This document shows, one piece after another, positions 26,032-34,295 of a stretch of 64,000 nucleotides of DNA; within the stretch, counting starts at the first letter, position 1; every line of letters begins with the position of its first letter. The DNA comes from Halobaculum sp. MBLA0143 (GTDB lineage Archaea; Halobacteriota; Halobacteria; Halobacteriales; Haloferacaceae): NCBI RefSeq assembly GCF_041361465.1, contig NZ_JBGKAC010000001.1, positions 2,170,001 to 2,234,000 of the forward strand, read 5' to 3'. The position numbers and the translations under genes are program-made. The notes under the pieces were generated by a model. It did not search any database and was not told where the DNA came from. It worked only from the letters and a program-made list of their open reading frames with translations.

Positions 26032-26445
26032 TCACCCCAGCCGTTCGTCCAAGATCAGTCGCGTCTTCGTCCCCTCCACATCGTCCACCTCCCGGGCGCG
26101 GGAGATGAGTTCGTTCACCGCCGCAGTGTCGACACAGTCGACGACCAGGACGATGTCCTCCTCGCCGGAGACCTGCCAGACGAAGTCCACCTCGGACCAC
26201 TCCGCGAGGCGGTCCGACACCTCGCTGGTGTCGACGTTCATGTCGACGCTGATCTCCACCATCGCCTTCACGTTGCCCGTCCGAGTGGTGACGGTGAACC
26301 GTTCGATGATCCCCTCCTCTGTCATCCGGTCGACGCGATTTCGAACTGTCCCCTCGCTCGTGCCGACCGCCTCGGCAATCTCCGTGTACGGCGTCCGTGA
26401 GTCGCGTCGTAGCCGATTGAGGATCTCCCTGTCGAGGTCGTCCAT
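26032..26445 (-). CDS. Lrp/AsnC-family transcriptional regulator
   Basis: 137 residues from ATG 26445. The N-terminal wHTH reads M-D-D-L-D-R-E-I-L-N-R-L with T-S-E-G-T-V-R-N-R-V as recognition helix. The C-terminal RAM domain ends with V-E-G-T-K-T-R-L-I-L, typical of effector-binding Lrp proteins. It is divergent from carA with 96 bases between start codons, so control of carA and of itself is likely. The effector (perhaps an amino acid) is not known. Confidence 0.92.
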   Translation of the reverse strand: MDDLDREILNRLRRDSRTPYTEIAEAVGTSEGTVRNRVDRMTEEGIIERFTVTTRTGNVKAMVEISVDMNVDTSEVSDRLAEWSEVDFVWQVSGEEDIVLVVDCVDTAAVNELISRAREVDDVEGTKTRLILDERLG

Positions 26446-26476
26446 ACGACCCAGTCGACCGCCACCCACAAACGAA

Positions 26477-26491
26477 TTACGAATTTCGTAA
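26477..26491. promoter_or_regulatory. Perfect palindrome between lrp and carA (operator)
   Basis: TTACGAATTTCGTAA is a perfect 7-1-7 inverted repeat. It lies 50 bases before carA, just upstream of a TATA-like TTATGC at about 26511-26516, and 32-46 bases before the lrp start, where the lrp TATA element should be. Position and symmetry fit an Lrp dimer site regulating both genes. Confidence 0.6.
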
Positions 26492-26541
26492 CTCGCTTCG
26501 AACGACACAGTTATGCCCCGCCGGTTCGTCCGTTTCTCGTA

Positions 26542-27603
26542 ATGACGAACGCCTACGTAGCGCTGGCGGACGGACGCGTGTTCGAGGCACGCTGTCGTGC
26601 GCCGGGGCGTGCGCGCGGAGAACTGGTGTTCACCACGGCGTACACGGGCTACGAGGAGTCGCTGACGGACCCCTCCTACGAGGAACAGGTGTTGACGTTC
26701 TCGTACCCGTTGGTCGGCAACTACGGCGTCCGGCCCGAGCGGTTCGAGTCCGAGCGAGTCCACCCGAACGCGGCCGTCGCCCGGGAGTTCACGGACGACG
26801 TGGCAGAGTGGCTCGCCGAGGCGGACGTGCCGGCGGTCGACCACCTCGACACCCGAGAGATCGTCACGAGCGTCCGCGAGGAGGGGGCGATGGCCTGCGG
26901 AATCGCGGCCGGACCCGAGGCGACGCCCGCGGACGCCCGGGCGGAGTTGGACGACGCCGTGCCGATGTCGGACCACACGGAGATCGGCGCCCAGGTGTCG
27001 ACGCCGGAGGCGTACACGGTCGCCGGCGGGGACGAGGCCGACGTGGCGCTCGTCGACTGCGGTGCCAAAGGCTCCATCGTCTCCTCGCTCACGGAGCGCG
27101 GGGCGACCGTCCACGTCCTCCCGCACGACACGACGCCCGCGGAGCTGACCGACTACGACCCGGACGTGTTGTTCCTCTCGAACGGGCCGGGCGACCCGGC
27201 GACGTACGGGGCCGCCGAGACGCTCGTCTCGGAGTTCCTCGGCGAGCTCCCGGTCGCCGGAATCTGTCTGGGCCAACAGATCGTCGCCCGCGCCGTCGGC
27301 GGGGAGACGGAGAAGATGGCGTTCGGCCACCGCGGCGTCAACCAGCCCGTCCGCGACCTGGAGTCGGATCGGGTCGTCATGACGACCCAGAACCACGGCT
27401 ACTCCGTCGCCGACCCCGGTCCGTTGGAGGTGACGCAGGTGAACGTCAACGACGGCACCGCCGAGGGGTTGGACCACGAGGAGTGGAACGTCCTGACGCG
27501 TCAGTACCACCCGGAGGCGAATCCCGGCCCGCACGACTCGCTCGGCTTCTTCGACGACGTGCTCGCGGCCGTCGAGGCCTCCCCGCGGGTCGCTGCGGAC
27601 TGA
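26542..27603 (+). CDS. carA: Carbamoyl-phosphate synthase small (glutaminase) subunit
   Basis: 353 residues. The N-terminal CPSase small-chain domain (Y-T-G-Y-E-E-S-L-T-D-P-S-Y, about 35-47) precedes a class I glutamine amidotransferase domain with catalytic Cys in G-I-C-L-G-Q-Q-I (about 245-252). His-Glu lie in R-Q-Y-H-P-E-A-N-P-G-P. It supplies ammonia from glutamine for carbamoyl phosphate in pyrimidine and arginine synthesis. The large subunit carB is not in the window. Confidence 0.96.
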   Translation: MTNAYVALADGRVFEARCRAPGRARGELVFTTAYTGYEESLTDPSYEEQVLTFSYPLVGNYGVRPERFESERVHPNAAVAREFTDDVAEWLAEADVPAVDHLDTREIVTSVREEGAMACGIAAGPEATPADARAELDDAVPMSDHTEIGAQVSTPEAYTVAGGDEADVALVDCGAKGSIVSSLTERGATVHVLPHDTTPAELTDYDPDVLFLSNGPGDPATYGAAETLVSEFLGELPVAGICLGQQIVARAVGGETEKMAFGHRGVNQPVRDLESDRVVMTTQNHGYSVADPGPLEVTQVNVNDGTAEGLDHEEWNVLTRQYHPEANPGPHDSLGFFDDVLAAVEASPRVAAD

Positions 27604-27648
27604 CCACGAACGACACCGTTGAAGTAGCCGGGTCGCAGACGGCCTCGT

Positions 27649-27810
27649 ATGGCCGACCACCACGACCACGACCACTACCGTGAGTTCGACGACGAGCGTG
27701 TGACCAGCCCGATGCAGTCGTTCGGCGGGCGCGAGGTGGCCGTCGGCACCCTCGTCGCCGCCGTCGGCTTCTTCGTCCTGTTCGGCGTCCCGACGCTGTT
27801 GGGCGTCTGA
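27649..27810 (+). CDS. Small His-rich single-helix membrane protein
   Basis: 53 codons from ATG 27649. An N-terminal A-D-H-H-D-H-D-H-Y run of His/Asp is followed by S-F-G-G-R-E-V and one hydrophobic helix to the C-terminus. Such short proteins are common and conserved in haloarchaea; the His/Asp cluster might bind a metal. It lies 45 bases after carA and its last 136 bases are antisense to the end of the convergent lipoprotein gene. Confidence 0.7.
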   Translation: MADHHDHDHYREFDDERVTSPMQSFGGREVAVGTLVAAVGFFVLFGVPTLLGV

Positions 27811-29201
27811 CCGACGACGACACCGTCTTCGCCGACCGTCACCGTCGCGTTCGCGACGAACCCGGGGTCGCCGGCGACGAGTGCCGTCGTCCGGTCGTCC
27901 AGCCGGCGGAGTCTGTACGTCCGGCCGTCACTCCGCCAGCCGGTCGTCTGGCCGTTCGGGCCCGTGACGGCGGAGCGGTTCTGTGTCGCGTTCAGGTAAC
28001 GGCCGAACGCCGCCGTGAACTCCCGGGCGTCGCCGACGGTGTCCCAGCGGTGTGTCCAGACGTAACCCGCAGCGTCGGTCGTCTCACTCTCCGTTCCGTC
28101 GACGAACACGAGTCGTTCGTCCGTCCCCCAGCCGGCGGCCGCTCGGGCGGCGACGGACGGCTCCAGTCGGGTCGCCAGCGTCTCCCGGACGAACAGTTCG
28201 CCGAACGTCGTCCGGCGGCGGGGGCGTGTCTCGTACGTCTCCGTCTCGGCTGTCACCGGGAGCGTCGCCTGCGGGCCGGCGTCGCGGCCGTGGAGCAGTT
28301 GTTCCGTCGTCTCCGGCGGCGACTCGTACACCCGCTCCAGCCCCGCCGGCGAGTCCAGCCGGTCGCGGACGTGACGAGCGCCGTAGTAGTAGATCCCGTA
28401 GCTGATCCGGCCGACGGTCGTCCGGTCGGCGAGGAGCCGCCGCAGGTCGTCGATCCGAGTGGTCGTCGCGTTCTGGTAGCGCCGTTGGTAGACACTCTCC
28501 GTGTAGACTGCGGTCCCCTCCAGCAGCGCCGTGACGACGTAGCTCTCGTCGACGGTCACTCGCCCGCCGGCGACGGCGCGCCGGAGCGTGACCGGACGAC
28601 GGTTACTGAACTGGAGGACGTGAACCGCCTCTTGTGCGAGCGTCGCCTCCAAGAGCGCCGGTCGCGCCGTCAGATTGCGGTTGACGACGATCCGGTCCGG
28701 GTTCGCCACGAAGGCGGGGTACGCCTGGGTCCCGTTCGGGCGGGCGATGCCGAGCACGTCGAAGAACGGGGGGTACCGCCCTGGCCCGACCTGCGTGCCG
28801 GCGTCACGCCGGATCTCGACCGTCGACGGCGGCTCGGCGTCGGGTCGGTCGGCGAGCAGTGCCGTCCGGGCGAACACGAGCGAGACGTTCGTCGGGAGCG
28901 CCGCCGGCGTGTCGACGTCGTACGTCGCCGCGAGCGCACGCGGTGACCGTGGTGGGGTGGGTGTCGCCGTCCGGGTGGTGTCGTCTCCTGCGGGCGCGTC
29001 CGCCGCGGAACTGTCGGTTCGGCCGGCAGTCGTCGCCGGCGTGTCGCCGCCGGCAGTCGTCGCCGGCGTCTTCGCGTCCCCGGCGGCAGTCGTCGCGGGA
29101 GTCCCGGTCTCGGTAGCCGACGGCTGTCGTGTCGCGGGTGCGTCACAGCCGGCGAGGACGAGACAACAGACGACGAGGAGGATGCGGAGACGAGCGCGCA
29201 C
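27675..29201 (-). CDS. Surface lipoprotein resembling Hvo_1808-type proteins
   Basis: About 508 residues from GTG 29201. A Sec-type lipobox V-L-A-G-C-D (Cys about 19) is followed by a 65-residue linker of repeated T-P-A-T-T-A-G-G-D units. The large domain includes T-L-A-Q-E-A-V-H-V-L-Q-F (about 192-203), which resembles a degenerate zinc-peptidase helix (Q-E-x-V-H rather than H-E-x-x-H). I associate this architecture with the haloarchaeal Hvo_1808 surface family, whose function is unknown. The last 45 residues look unstructured and are encoded opposite the small His-rich gene. Confidence 0.7.
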   Translation of the reverse strand: MRARLRILLVVCCLVLAGCDAPATRQPSATETGTPATTAAGDAKTPATTAGGDTPATTAGRTDSSAADAPAGDDTTRTATPTPPRSPRALAATYDVDTPAALPTNVSLVFARTALLADRPDAEPPSTVEIRRDAGTQVGPGRYPPFFDVLGIARPNGTQAYPAFVANPDRIVVNRNLTARPALLEATLAQEAVHVLQFSNRRPVTLRRAVAGGRVTVDESYVVTALLEGTAVYTESVYQRRYQNATTTRIDDLRRLLADRTTVGRISYGIYYYGARHVRDRLDSPAGLERVYESPPETTEQLLHGRDAGPQATLPVTAETETYETRPRRRTTFGELFVRETLATRLEPSVAARAAAGWGTDERLVFVDGTESETTDAAGYVWTHRWDTVGDAREFTAAFGRYLNATQNRSAVTGPNGQTTGWRSDGRTYRLRRLDDRTTALVAGDPGFVANATVTVGEDGVVVGQTPNSVGTPNRTKKPTAATRVPTATSRPPNDCIGLVTRSSSNSR

Positions 29202-29250
29202 GGCGGATGCGTCTACGCGGGGCGAAATAACTCCTGTGCCGGCCGCTGGC

Positions 29251-31425
29251 TCACGACAGCGCCGCGCCGACGGTGTCACGGAGCTCGGCGACGGTCGCGG
29301 CGTCGAGTTCGACCGTCTCGCCGCCGACGGTCAGGCTCACGACGCCGGTGTCGTCGGCCGTCCCGAGTTCGGCGACGGGCACGTCGTCCGGGAGCGTCGC
29401 GCGGACGGCCGCGGGGTCGGTCGTCTCGACGACGGCCCGGCCGGGTTGTTCGTGGAACAGGGCGGGGACGTCCGGGAGGCTCGCAGACAGGCCGGCGTCG
29501 GCGGTCGCCGTCTCGGCCAGCGTGACTGCGAGCCCGCCGTGGCTCGCGTCGTGGGCGGCGGTGACGGACGGGTGGGCGACGGCGTCGCGGACGGCCGCCA
29601 GCGTCCGGGCTGGGTCGGCCGGGAGCGACGGGAACCGGTCACTGCCGCCGATCTGGGCGAGGTACTCCGAGCCGCCGAGTCGGGCGTCGGCGTCGCCCGC
29701 GAGCACGCGGTCGCCGACGACGAGCAGTGTCCCGTCGCCGGTGAGTGTCGTCGGCGGGGCGTCCGTGTCCGGCCGGGTGCCGAGCACGGCCAGCGTCGGC
29801 GTCGGCGGGATCGGTCCGCTCTCGGAGTCGTTGTACAGCGAGACGTTGCCGCCGACGACCGGGAGGTCCAGGTCGCCACAGCCGTCCGCGAGCCCGTCCA
29901 CGACCGCCCGGAAGCGACCGTACGTCTCCGGGTCCTCCGGGTTGCCGCCGTTGAGACAGTCGACGGCCGCCAACGGCTCCGCGCCGACGGTCGCGAGGTT
30001 GGCGGCGTTCTCCAGCGCGACCGCCCGAGCCCCCTCGTACGGGGCGGCGTCCGTCCACCGCGGCTCCGCACCCGCCGACAGCGCCAGCCCGGAGTCGGCC
30101 GCGCGGAGCGCGAGCACCGCCGCGTCCCCGCCGGGCCCGGTCGCCGTTCGGGCACCCACCTCGTGGTCGTACTGGCGGTACACCCACTCCTTCGACGCCG
30201 TGTTCGGCGCCGACACCACCGTCTCGACGGCCTCCCGGAGCGGGGGTGTCGACGGGCGGTCGCGGGCGGGCCGTTCCGGCTCGACGTGGTCGAGATCGTT
30301 CGCCGGGGCGCCGTCGCCGAGGAACTCGGCGTCGGCGTCGACCACGGTCTCGCCGTCGGCGACACAGACGAACCGGTCTCCGGTCACCTCGCCGACGACG
30401 GAACAACCGAGGTCGAACCGGTCGGCGATCTCGCGGACACGGTCCACGTCCTCGGGCGCCACCTCGTAACACATCCGTTCCTGGCTCTCCGACAGCAACA
30501 CCTCCACCGGGGTCATCCCCGTCTCGCGGCGGTGGACGGCGTCTAAGTCGATCCGAGCGCCCAGTCCGCCCTTGGCGACCATCTCCGAGGCGGCACCGCC
30601 CAGCCCGGCGGCACCGAGGTCGCGGGCGGCGACCGGGAGCCCGGCGTCGATCAGCGCCTCGTTGCACTCGATCAGCCGTTTCTCGGCGTACGGGTCGCCC
30701 ACCTGGACCGCCGGGCGGTCTTCCGTCTCGGCGTCTTCGTCCAGGTCCTCGGAGGCGAACGCCGCGCCGCCGAGCCCGTCCCGGCCGGTGGCGTTGCCCA
30801 CGAGCACGAGCTTGTCGCCCGGCGTCTCTGCGTCGGCGGTGACGAGCCTGTCGGCGTCCGTCAGCCCCACGCAGGCGACGTTGACGAGCGGGTTCCCCTC
30901 GTAGTCCGGGTGGAACGCGACGCTGCCGCCGACCGTCGGCACGCCGATGGAGTTGCCGTAGTGAGAGATCCCCTCCACGACCCCCTCGAACAGGTACCGG
31001 GAGTGCTCGCGGTCGAAGTCGCCGAAGTACAGCGAGTCCAACAACGCGATCGGGTACGCCCCCATCGAGAGGGTGTCGCGGACGATTCCGCCGACGCCCG
31101 TCGCCGCACCGTCGAACGGGTCGACGTAGGAGGGGTGGTTGTGGCTCTCGACCCCGAAGGTGAGGTACGGCTCTGGGTCCGTTTCGGCTCCCGACTCACC
31201 CTCGCCGGCCGCGTCGCCGACGGGAACGGCCACGACGGCCGCGTCGTCGCCCGGACCGACGACGACCTGCTCGCCGTCGGAGTCGAAGGCGGTCAGGAGC
31301 CGGCGCGAGGACCGGTACGCGCAGTGTTCACTCCAGAGGTTCTCGAAGAGGGCCCGCTCGGCACGGGTCGGCTCTCGCCCGAGCTCCGACTCGATCAGGT
31401 CGCGGTCCGCGTCGTCGAGCGGCAT
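29251..31425 (-). CDS. purL: Phosphoribosylformylglycinamidine synthase, large (PurL) subunit
   Basis: A 724-residue small-type PurL that converts FGAR to FGAM in purine synthesis with PurQ and PurS (not in the window). [11 protein letters not shown] (about 30-40) and [11 protein letters not shown] (about 89-99) are the family signatures. G-A-x-P-I-A-L-L-D-S and the glycine-rich C-terminal loop around [10 protein letters not shown] are present. The length matches archaeal and Gram-positive PurL. Confidence 0.96.
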   Translation of the reverse strand: MPLDDADRDLIESELGREPTRAERALFENLWSEHCAYRSSRRLLTAFDSDGEQVVVGPGDDAAVVAVPVGDAAGEGESGAETDPEPYLTFGVESHNHPSYVDPFDGAATGVGGIVRDTLSMGAYPIALLDSLYFGDFDREHSRYLFEGVVEGISHYGNSIGVPTVGGSVAFHPDYEGNPLVNVACVGLTDADRLVTADAETPGDKLVLVGNATGRDGLGGAAFASEDLDEDAETEDRPAVQVGDPYAEKRLIECNEALIDAGLPVAARDLGAAGLGGAASEMVAKGGLGARIDLDAVHRRETGMTPVEVLLSESQERMCYEVAPEDVDRVREIADRFDLGCSVVGEVTGDRFVCVADGETVVDADAEFLGDGAPANDLDHVEPERPARDRPSTPPLREAVETVVSAPNTASKEWVYRQYDHEVGARTATGPGGDAAVLALRAADSGLALSAGAEPRWTDAAPYEGARAVALENAANLATVGAEPLAAVDCLNGGNPEDPETYGRFRAVVDGLADGCGDLDLPVVGGNVSLYNDSESGPIPPTPTLAVLGTRPDTDAPPTTLTGDGTLLVVGDRVLAGDADARLGGSEYLAQIGGSDRFPSLPADPARTLAAVRDAVAHPSVTAAHDASHGGLAVTLAETATADAGLSASLPDVPALFHEQPGRAVVETTDPAAVRATLPDDVPVAELGTADDTGVVSLTVGGETVELDAATVAELRDTVGAALS

Positions 31426-31455
31426 TCGCGTTCGTGTTCACTGCTCCGTGTCATA

Positions 31456-31471
31456 TGCGTTTCCATACGCA
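31456..31471. promoter_or_regulatory. Inverted repeat at the purL promoter
   Basis: TGCGT-N6-ACGCA lies directly upstream of the purL TATA-like CATATGA (about 31451-31457 on the minus strand, some 27 bases before the ATG). It is a plausible regulator site. The same half-sites and spacing recur at 53950-53965. Confidence 0.4.
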
Positions 31472-31511
31472 CGTTCGTGTAGCGTGGAGCGCGTGACGGG
31501 GGTGTGGCGCG

Positions 31512-32846
31512 CTACCGGGGCGGCCGGAGTGCGAGCGCCCCGACCCCGGCGAGAATCGCCAGCGCGCCGCCGACCGCGAACGCGACGGACCACGAGGCGG
31601 CGCCGACGACCCAACCGACGACCGCGCCGCCGAACACCCCGCCCCACATCTTCCCGGAGTACAGCAGCGCGTAGTTGGCCGAGGAGTGCTCGCGGCCGTA
31701 GTAGTCGCCGACGACCGAGGGGAACAGGGTGTACTGTGGCGACCAGAAGAAGGTAGCCACGATCACGGCGGCGACGAACGCGAGCGGCCGGCCGGCGCGA
31801 GCGAACAACACCGTCCCGAGGACACCGACGCCACACAGCAGGAACGACGCCGCCATCGCCCGTTCGCGGTCGACCCGGTCCGAGAGGTCGCCGACGACGA
31901 GCCGGCCGACCCCGCCCGCGACCGGGAGCACCGTCGCCGACGCCGTCGCGGTGACGGCGTTCAGCTCCAGCGCGTCCGCGAACGCGACGATCTGTGCCGT
32001 CAACATCAGCCCCGCCGCCGACACCCCGATGAACATCCCGTACATCAGCCAGAACTGCCAGGTGCCCAGCATCTCCCGCCACTCGTACTGGCGGGTGTCC
32101 CCGTTCGTCGCCGGGTCGCCGGCACTCTCGTCTCTGCTCCCGTCGCTCTCGCTGCCCTCGCCGTTCCTACCGCTCTCGCCGTTCCCGTCGCCGTCGCCGT
32201 TCTCCACGTCGACGCCGTCGAGCCAGCCGTTCGGCGGGTCGCGGAGCACGACCGCGCCGACCAGAATGCCCAGCCCGATCACGAGGCCGAGGTTCTGGAG
32301 CACGCCCGGGTACCCCCCGACGGTGGCGTTCGCCCGGACGTACGGCACGACCAGCGCCGACCCGCCCGCGAACGCCATCGTCCCGATCCCGGTCGTCAGC
32401 CCCCGGCGATCCGGGAACCACTTCAGCGCCGTGTTCACCGCGACGGTGTAGACGATCCCCACCCCGACGGCGCCCAGCGAGTACAACAGGTACACCTGCC
32501 ACACCTCCGTCGCCACGGACAAGCCGAGGTAGCCGCCGCCGGCGAGCACACCCGCCACGAGCGTGAGCCGCCGCGGACCGTGTCTGTCGCGGTACCACCC
32601 GACCGGAAACTGCGAGCCGGACTGGAAGATCACGAACAACGTGAACACCAGTCCGATCGCCTCCGGCGACACGTTCAGCGCCGACTCCAGCGGCGACTGG
32701 ATCGACGACCAGACGTACTGGTACGGGCTCACGAGCCCCATCATCGCCGCCGCGGCCGCGACCTGCCACCAGCGCGAGAAGCCGAGTTCCTCCTTCGCTC
32801 GGGCGGCAATGCGTCCGTCTTGGCCCGACGAGGCCGTCTCGCTCAT
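31512..32846 (-). CDS. MFS transporter, oxalate/formate antiporter (OFA) type
   Basis: 444 residues from ATG 32846, twelve hydrophobic helices in two halves. G-W-Y-R-D-R-H-G-P-R-R is the loop 2-3 MFS signature and G-D-L-S-D-R-V-D-R-E-R its counterpart in the second half. The helix sequence S-P-Y-Q-Y-V-W-S near the start is typical of the OFA group. The central cytoplasmic loop is a 40-residue low-complexity Asn/Gly/Asp/Ser/Glu insert. Substrate is probably a carboxylate but unknown. Confidence 0.87.
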   Translation of the reverse strand: MSETASSGQDGRIAARAKEELGFSRWWQVAAAAAMMGLVSPYQYVWSSIQSPLESALNVSPEAIGLVFTLFVIFQSGSQFPVGWYRDRHGPRRLTLVAGVLAGGGYLGLSVATEVWQVYLLYSLGAVGVGIVYTVAVNTALKWFPDRRGLTTGIGTMAFAGGSALVVPYVRANATVGGYPGVLQNLGLVIGLGILVGAVVLRDPPNGWLDGVDVENGDGDGNGESGRNGEGSESDGSRDESAGDPATNGDTRQYEWREMLGTWQFWLMYGMFIGVSAAGLMLTAQIVAFADALELNAVTATASATVLPVAGGVGRLVVGDLSDRVDRERAMAASFLLCGVGVLGTVLFARAGRPLAFVAAVIVATFFWSPQYTLFPSVVGDYYGREHSSANYALLYSGKMWGGVFGGAVVGWVVGAASWSVAFAVGGALAILAGVGALALRPPR

Positions 32847-32963
32847 GTGCCGTGGTGTCTCGTGACCGGTATCAGAATTGCGTTCGCGGAGGCTACCGAA
32901 CTCCGTGTCCACTTTCACGACGGTGGCCCTAGTTACTTCTGTCCACGTCATCTACCGTAGCGT

Positions 32964-33113
32964 ATGTCGCACGAGAAAGAGTCGAAACACACGTTAGCGG
33001 GCATCGGAACTGGATCCACTCTCGGCGCGATGGTAGGGGGTCCAGCAGGAGCACTCGCAGGTGCAGTCCTCGGAGGGGCACTCGGGTACAACAAGGACAC
33101 CGAAGAGGAGTAA
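32964..33113 (+). CDS. Small glycine-zipper protein
   Basis: 49 codons from ATG 32964. Charged ends flank a segment with repeated small residues (G-x-G-x-x-L-G-A, G-G-P-A-G-A-L-A-G-A-V-L-G-G-A-L-G) typical of glycine-zipper membrane-inserting proteins. GC is lower than in neighbouring long genes. Role unknown. Confidence 0.6.
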   Translation: MSHEKESKHTLAGIGTGSTLGAMVGGPAGALAGAVLGGALGYNKDTEEE

Positions 33114-33178
33114 GTGAGAGACGCCTGGTGAAATACTCAGAGGCTCTACCAACACGCAGGCTGTTCGGTGCAAACCAT

Positions 33179-33262
33179 CGGTGGGACTGGGATTCGAACC
33201 CAGGAGGCCTGACGGCCACCTGCTCTCAAGGCAGGCGCAATAGTCCACTCTGCCATCCCACC
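33179..33262 (-). tRNA. tRNA-Ser (anticodon UGA)
   Basis: 84 bases. The acceptor stem GGTGGGA pairs with TCCCACC, with a G discriminator. The anticodon loop is CTTGAGA between CCTGC and GCAGG. A long variable arm (class II, as in Ser) is followed by T arm CTGGG-TTCGAAT-CCCAG. CCA is not encoded. It reads UCA codons. Confidence 0.95.
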
Positions 33263-33268
33263 GCGTCT
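33246..33268. repeat. Direct repeat copy 1 (tRNA-Ser 5' end plus 6 bases)
   Basis: The first 17 bases of the tRNA and 6 bases upstream of it, 23 bp in all, match 33812-33834 with one mismatch in the same orientation. This looks like one end of an integrated element. Confidence 0.6.
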
Positions 33269-33413
33269 GGACTGATGGTCGTCTGTGATTTCAACCTACC
33301 GTTCGCGGCTCGGGAACAGACGAGATGGCGCTGGGGAATGTGCCGCAGGCGGTCGAGGTTTTTGAGGTGAGAGGACACGGGTTCGCTCGGAGACAGCAGA
33401 CCCCCGCACACAG

Positions 33414-33421
33414 TTTATGTA
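33414..33421 (+). promoter_or_regulatory. TATA box for the 90-residue protein gene
   Basis: TTTATGTA centred about 26 bases upstream of the ATG at 33443, in the position for a leaderless transcript. It supports that ORF being real. Confidence 0.5.
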
Positions 33422-33442
33422 GCGCGGAACGCAAAGGACCAA

Positions 33443-33715
33443 ATGGAGATGCCAGAGTTTGTCGAATACAGCATTCGACACCTTCCGGACAGTGACAGTC
33501 ACGACAGTGTCGGTTTGCTCGTCGGATGCTCCGGAGACCGAGACGAACTCAAGCGAGACGTTTGCTCTCTCGACACCGAACGTGTCGATGAAGTGGGACG
33601 GAAGACACTGCTTGTGGAACTCCCGGCGTCCGAGGCTGGGGAGATTTGGGAACTCGACAGCATCGAATCGATCGAACCGAACGACACTGGTGTCGAGACA
33701 CAGGGAAGCTCGTAG
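33443..33715 (+). CDS. 90-residue protein with possible I9/subtilase-propeptide-like fold
   Basis: The pattern is beta-alpha-beta-beta-alpha-beta: V-E-Y-S-I-R-H-L-P, G-L-L-V-G-C, then K-T-L-L-V-E-L-P-A-S-E-A-G-E-I-W-E-L and I-E-S-I-E-P-N-D. The closing part resembles the L-P-x2-A-V-x-x-L-x5-V-x-Y-V-E-P-D end of inhibitor I9/subtilisin propeptides. There is no protease attached. Resemblance is by eye only. It lies between the two tRNA-derived repeats and has lower GC than the flanks, so it may be cargo of a small integrated element. Confidence 0.5.
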   Translation: MEMPEFVEYSIRHLPDSDSHDSVGLLVGCSGDRDELKRDVCSLDTERVDEVGRKTLLVELPASEAGEIWELDSIESIEPNDTGVETQGSS

Positions 33716-33811
33716 TTCTCGACCATCTCTCCCCCGGACAACTGGAAAAATCGGGTTTATTACTCGTTTCTTAATTCGGTACCCTACCACCGATGTAATC
33801 ACGGGCAGCCG

Positions 33812-33834
33812 CACTCTGCCATCTCACCGCGTCT
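33812..33834. repeat. Direct repeat copy 2 (tRNA-Ser 5'-end duplicate)
   Basis: Matches 22 of 23 bases of 33246-33268. No other part of a tRNA can be traced here, so it is a short duplication rather than a decayed second tRNA gene. With copy 1 it brackets about 540 bp. Confidence 0.6.
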
Positions 33835-33879
33835 CTGACCCCGTCCAGACCGCCGTCGGAAACTGTCGTTCCTCTCGGC

Positions 33880-34242
33880 TCACTCGCGTGTGATTCCGTC
33901 CCAGCCGTGGGTGTCGTAGTACCGACGGAGGGCGTCGGCGAGGGCCGTGACCGCGCGTTCGCGGGTCGTCTCCCCGTCGGTCGCGGTCGTCTCTGGTACC
34001 GCCCGCACGACCGCCGCCGGCGGAACTCGGTCCCGACGGTACGGCGCGGCGTTCGTCAGCGTGGTCTCGACCACGCCGTCGCCGTCGGCGACCGTCGTCT
34101 CGACCGCACAGACGACACACGCGACGTGTCGCGGCGGCGAGCCGTCGCGGCACCGGTTCGCCTCGGCGACGTGCGCGAGGAATCTGTCGGAGCTGTCGAC
34201 CGGTGGCTCTTCACCGAGTGGGTACGGAGGTGGCTCGCTCAC
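33880..34242 (-). CDS. Hypothetical 120-residue acidic protein
   Basis: From GTG 34242: M-S-E-P-P-P-Y-P-L-G-E-E-P-P. It contains H-V-A-C-V-V-C-A-V-E-T-T (about 50-61) with a C-x-x-C pair and several Asp/Glu-rich strands. The sequence ends Y-Y-D-T-H-G-W-D-G-I-T-R-E. No family recognised. It follows the HsdR-N-like gene by 53 bases on the same strand. Confidence 0.55.
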   Translation of the reverse strand: MSEPPPYPLGEEPPVDSSDRFLAHVAEANRCRDGSPPRHVACVVCAVETTVADGDGVVETTLTNAAPYRRDRVPPAAVVRAVPETTATDGETTRERAVTALADALRRYYDTHGWDGITRE

Positions 34243-34295
34243 GGCTCGACAGCTGTGACTATCTGTGGTAATTGTTGGGCCGGTGTCCAGGCAGT

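Noticed and set aside
26446-27675. Upstream extension of the Lrp gene on the minus strand
   Set aside because: The frame stays open opposite carA but its composition is that of an antisense shadow; the wHTH starts at ATG 26445.
33812-33834. Second, decayed tRNA-Ser gene
   Set aside because: Only the 5' 17 bases and 6 upstream bases match; the rest of a tRNA is absent, so a short duplication explains it better.
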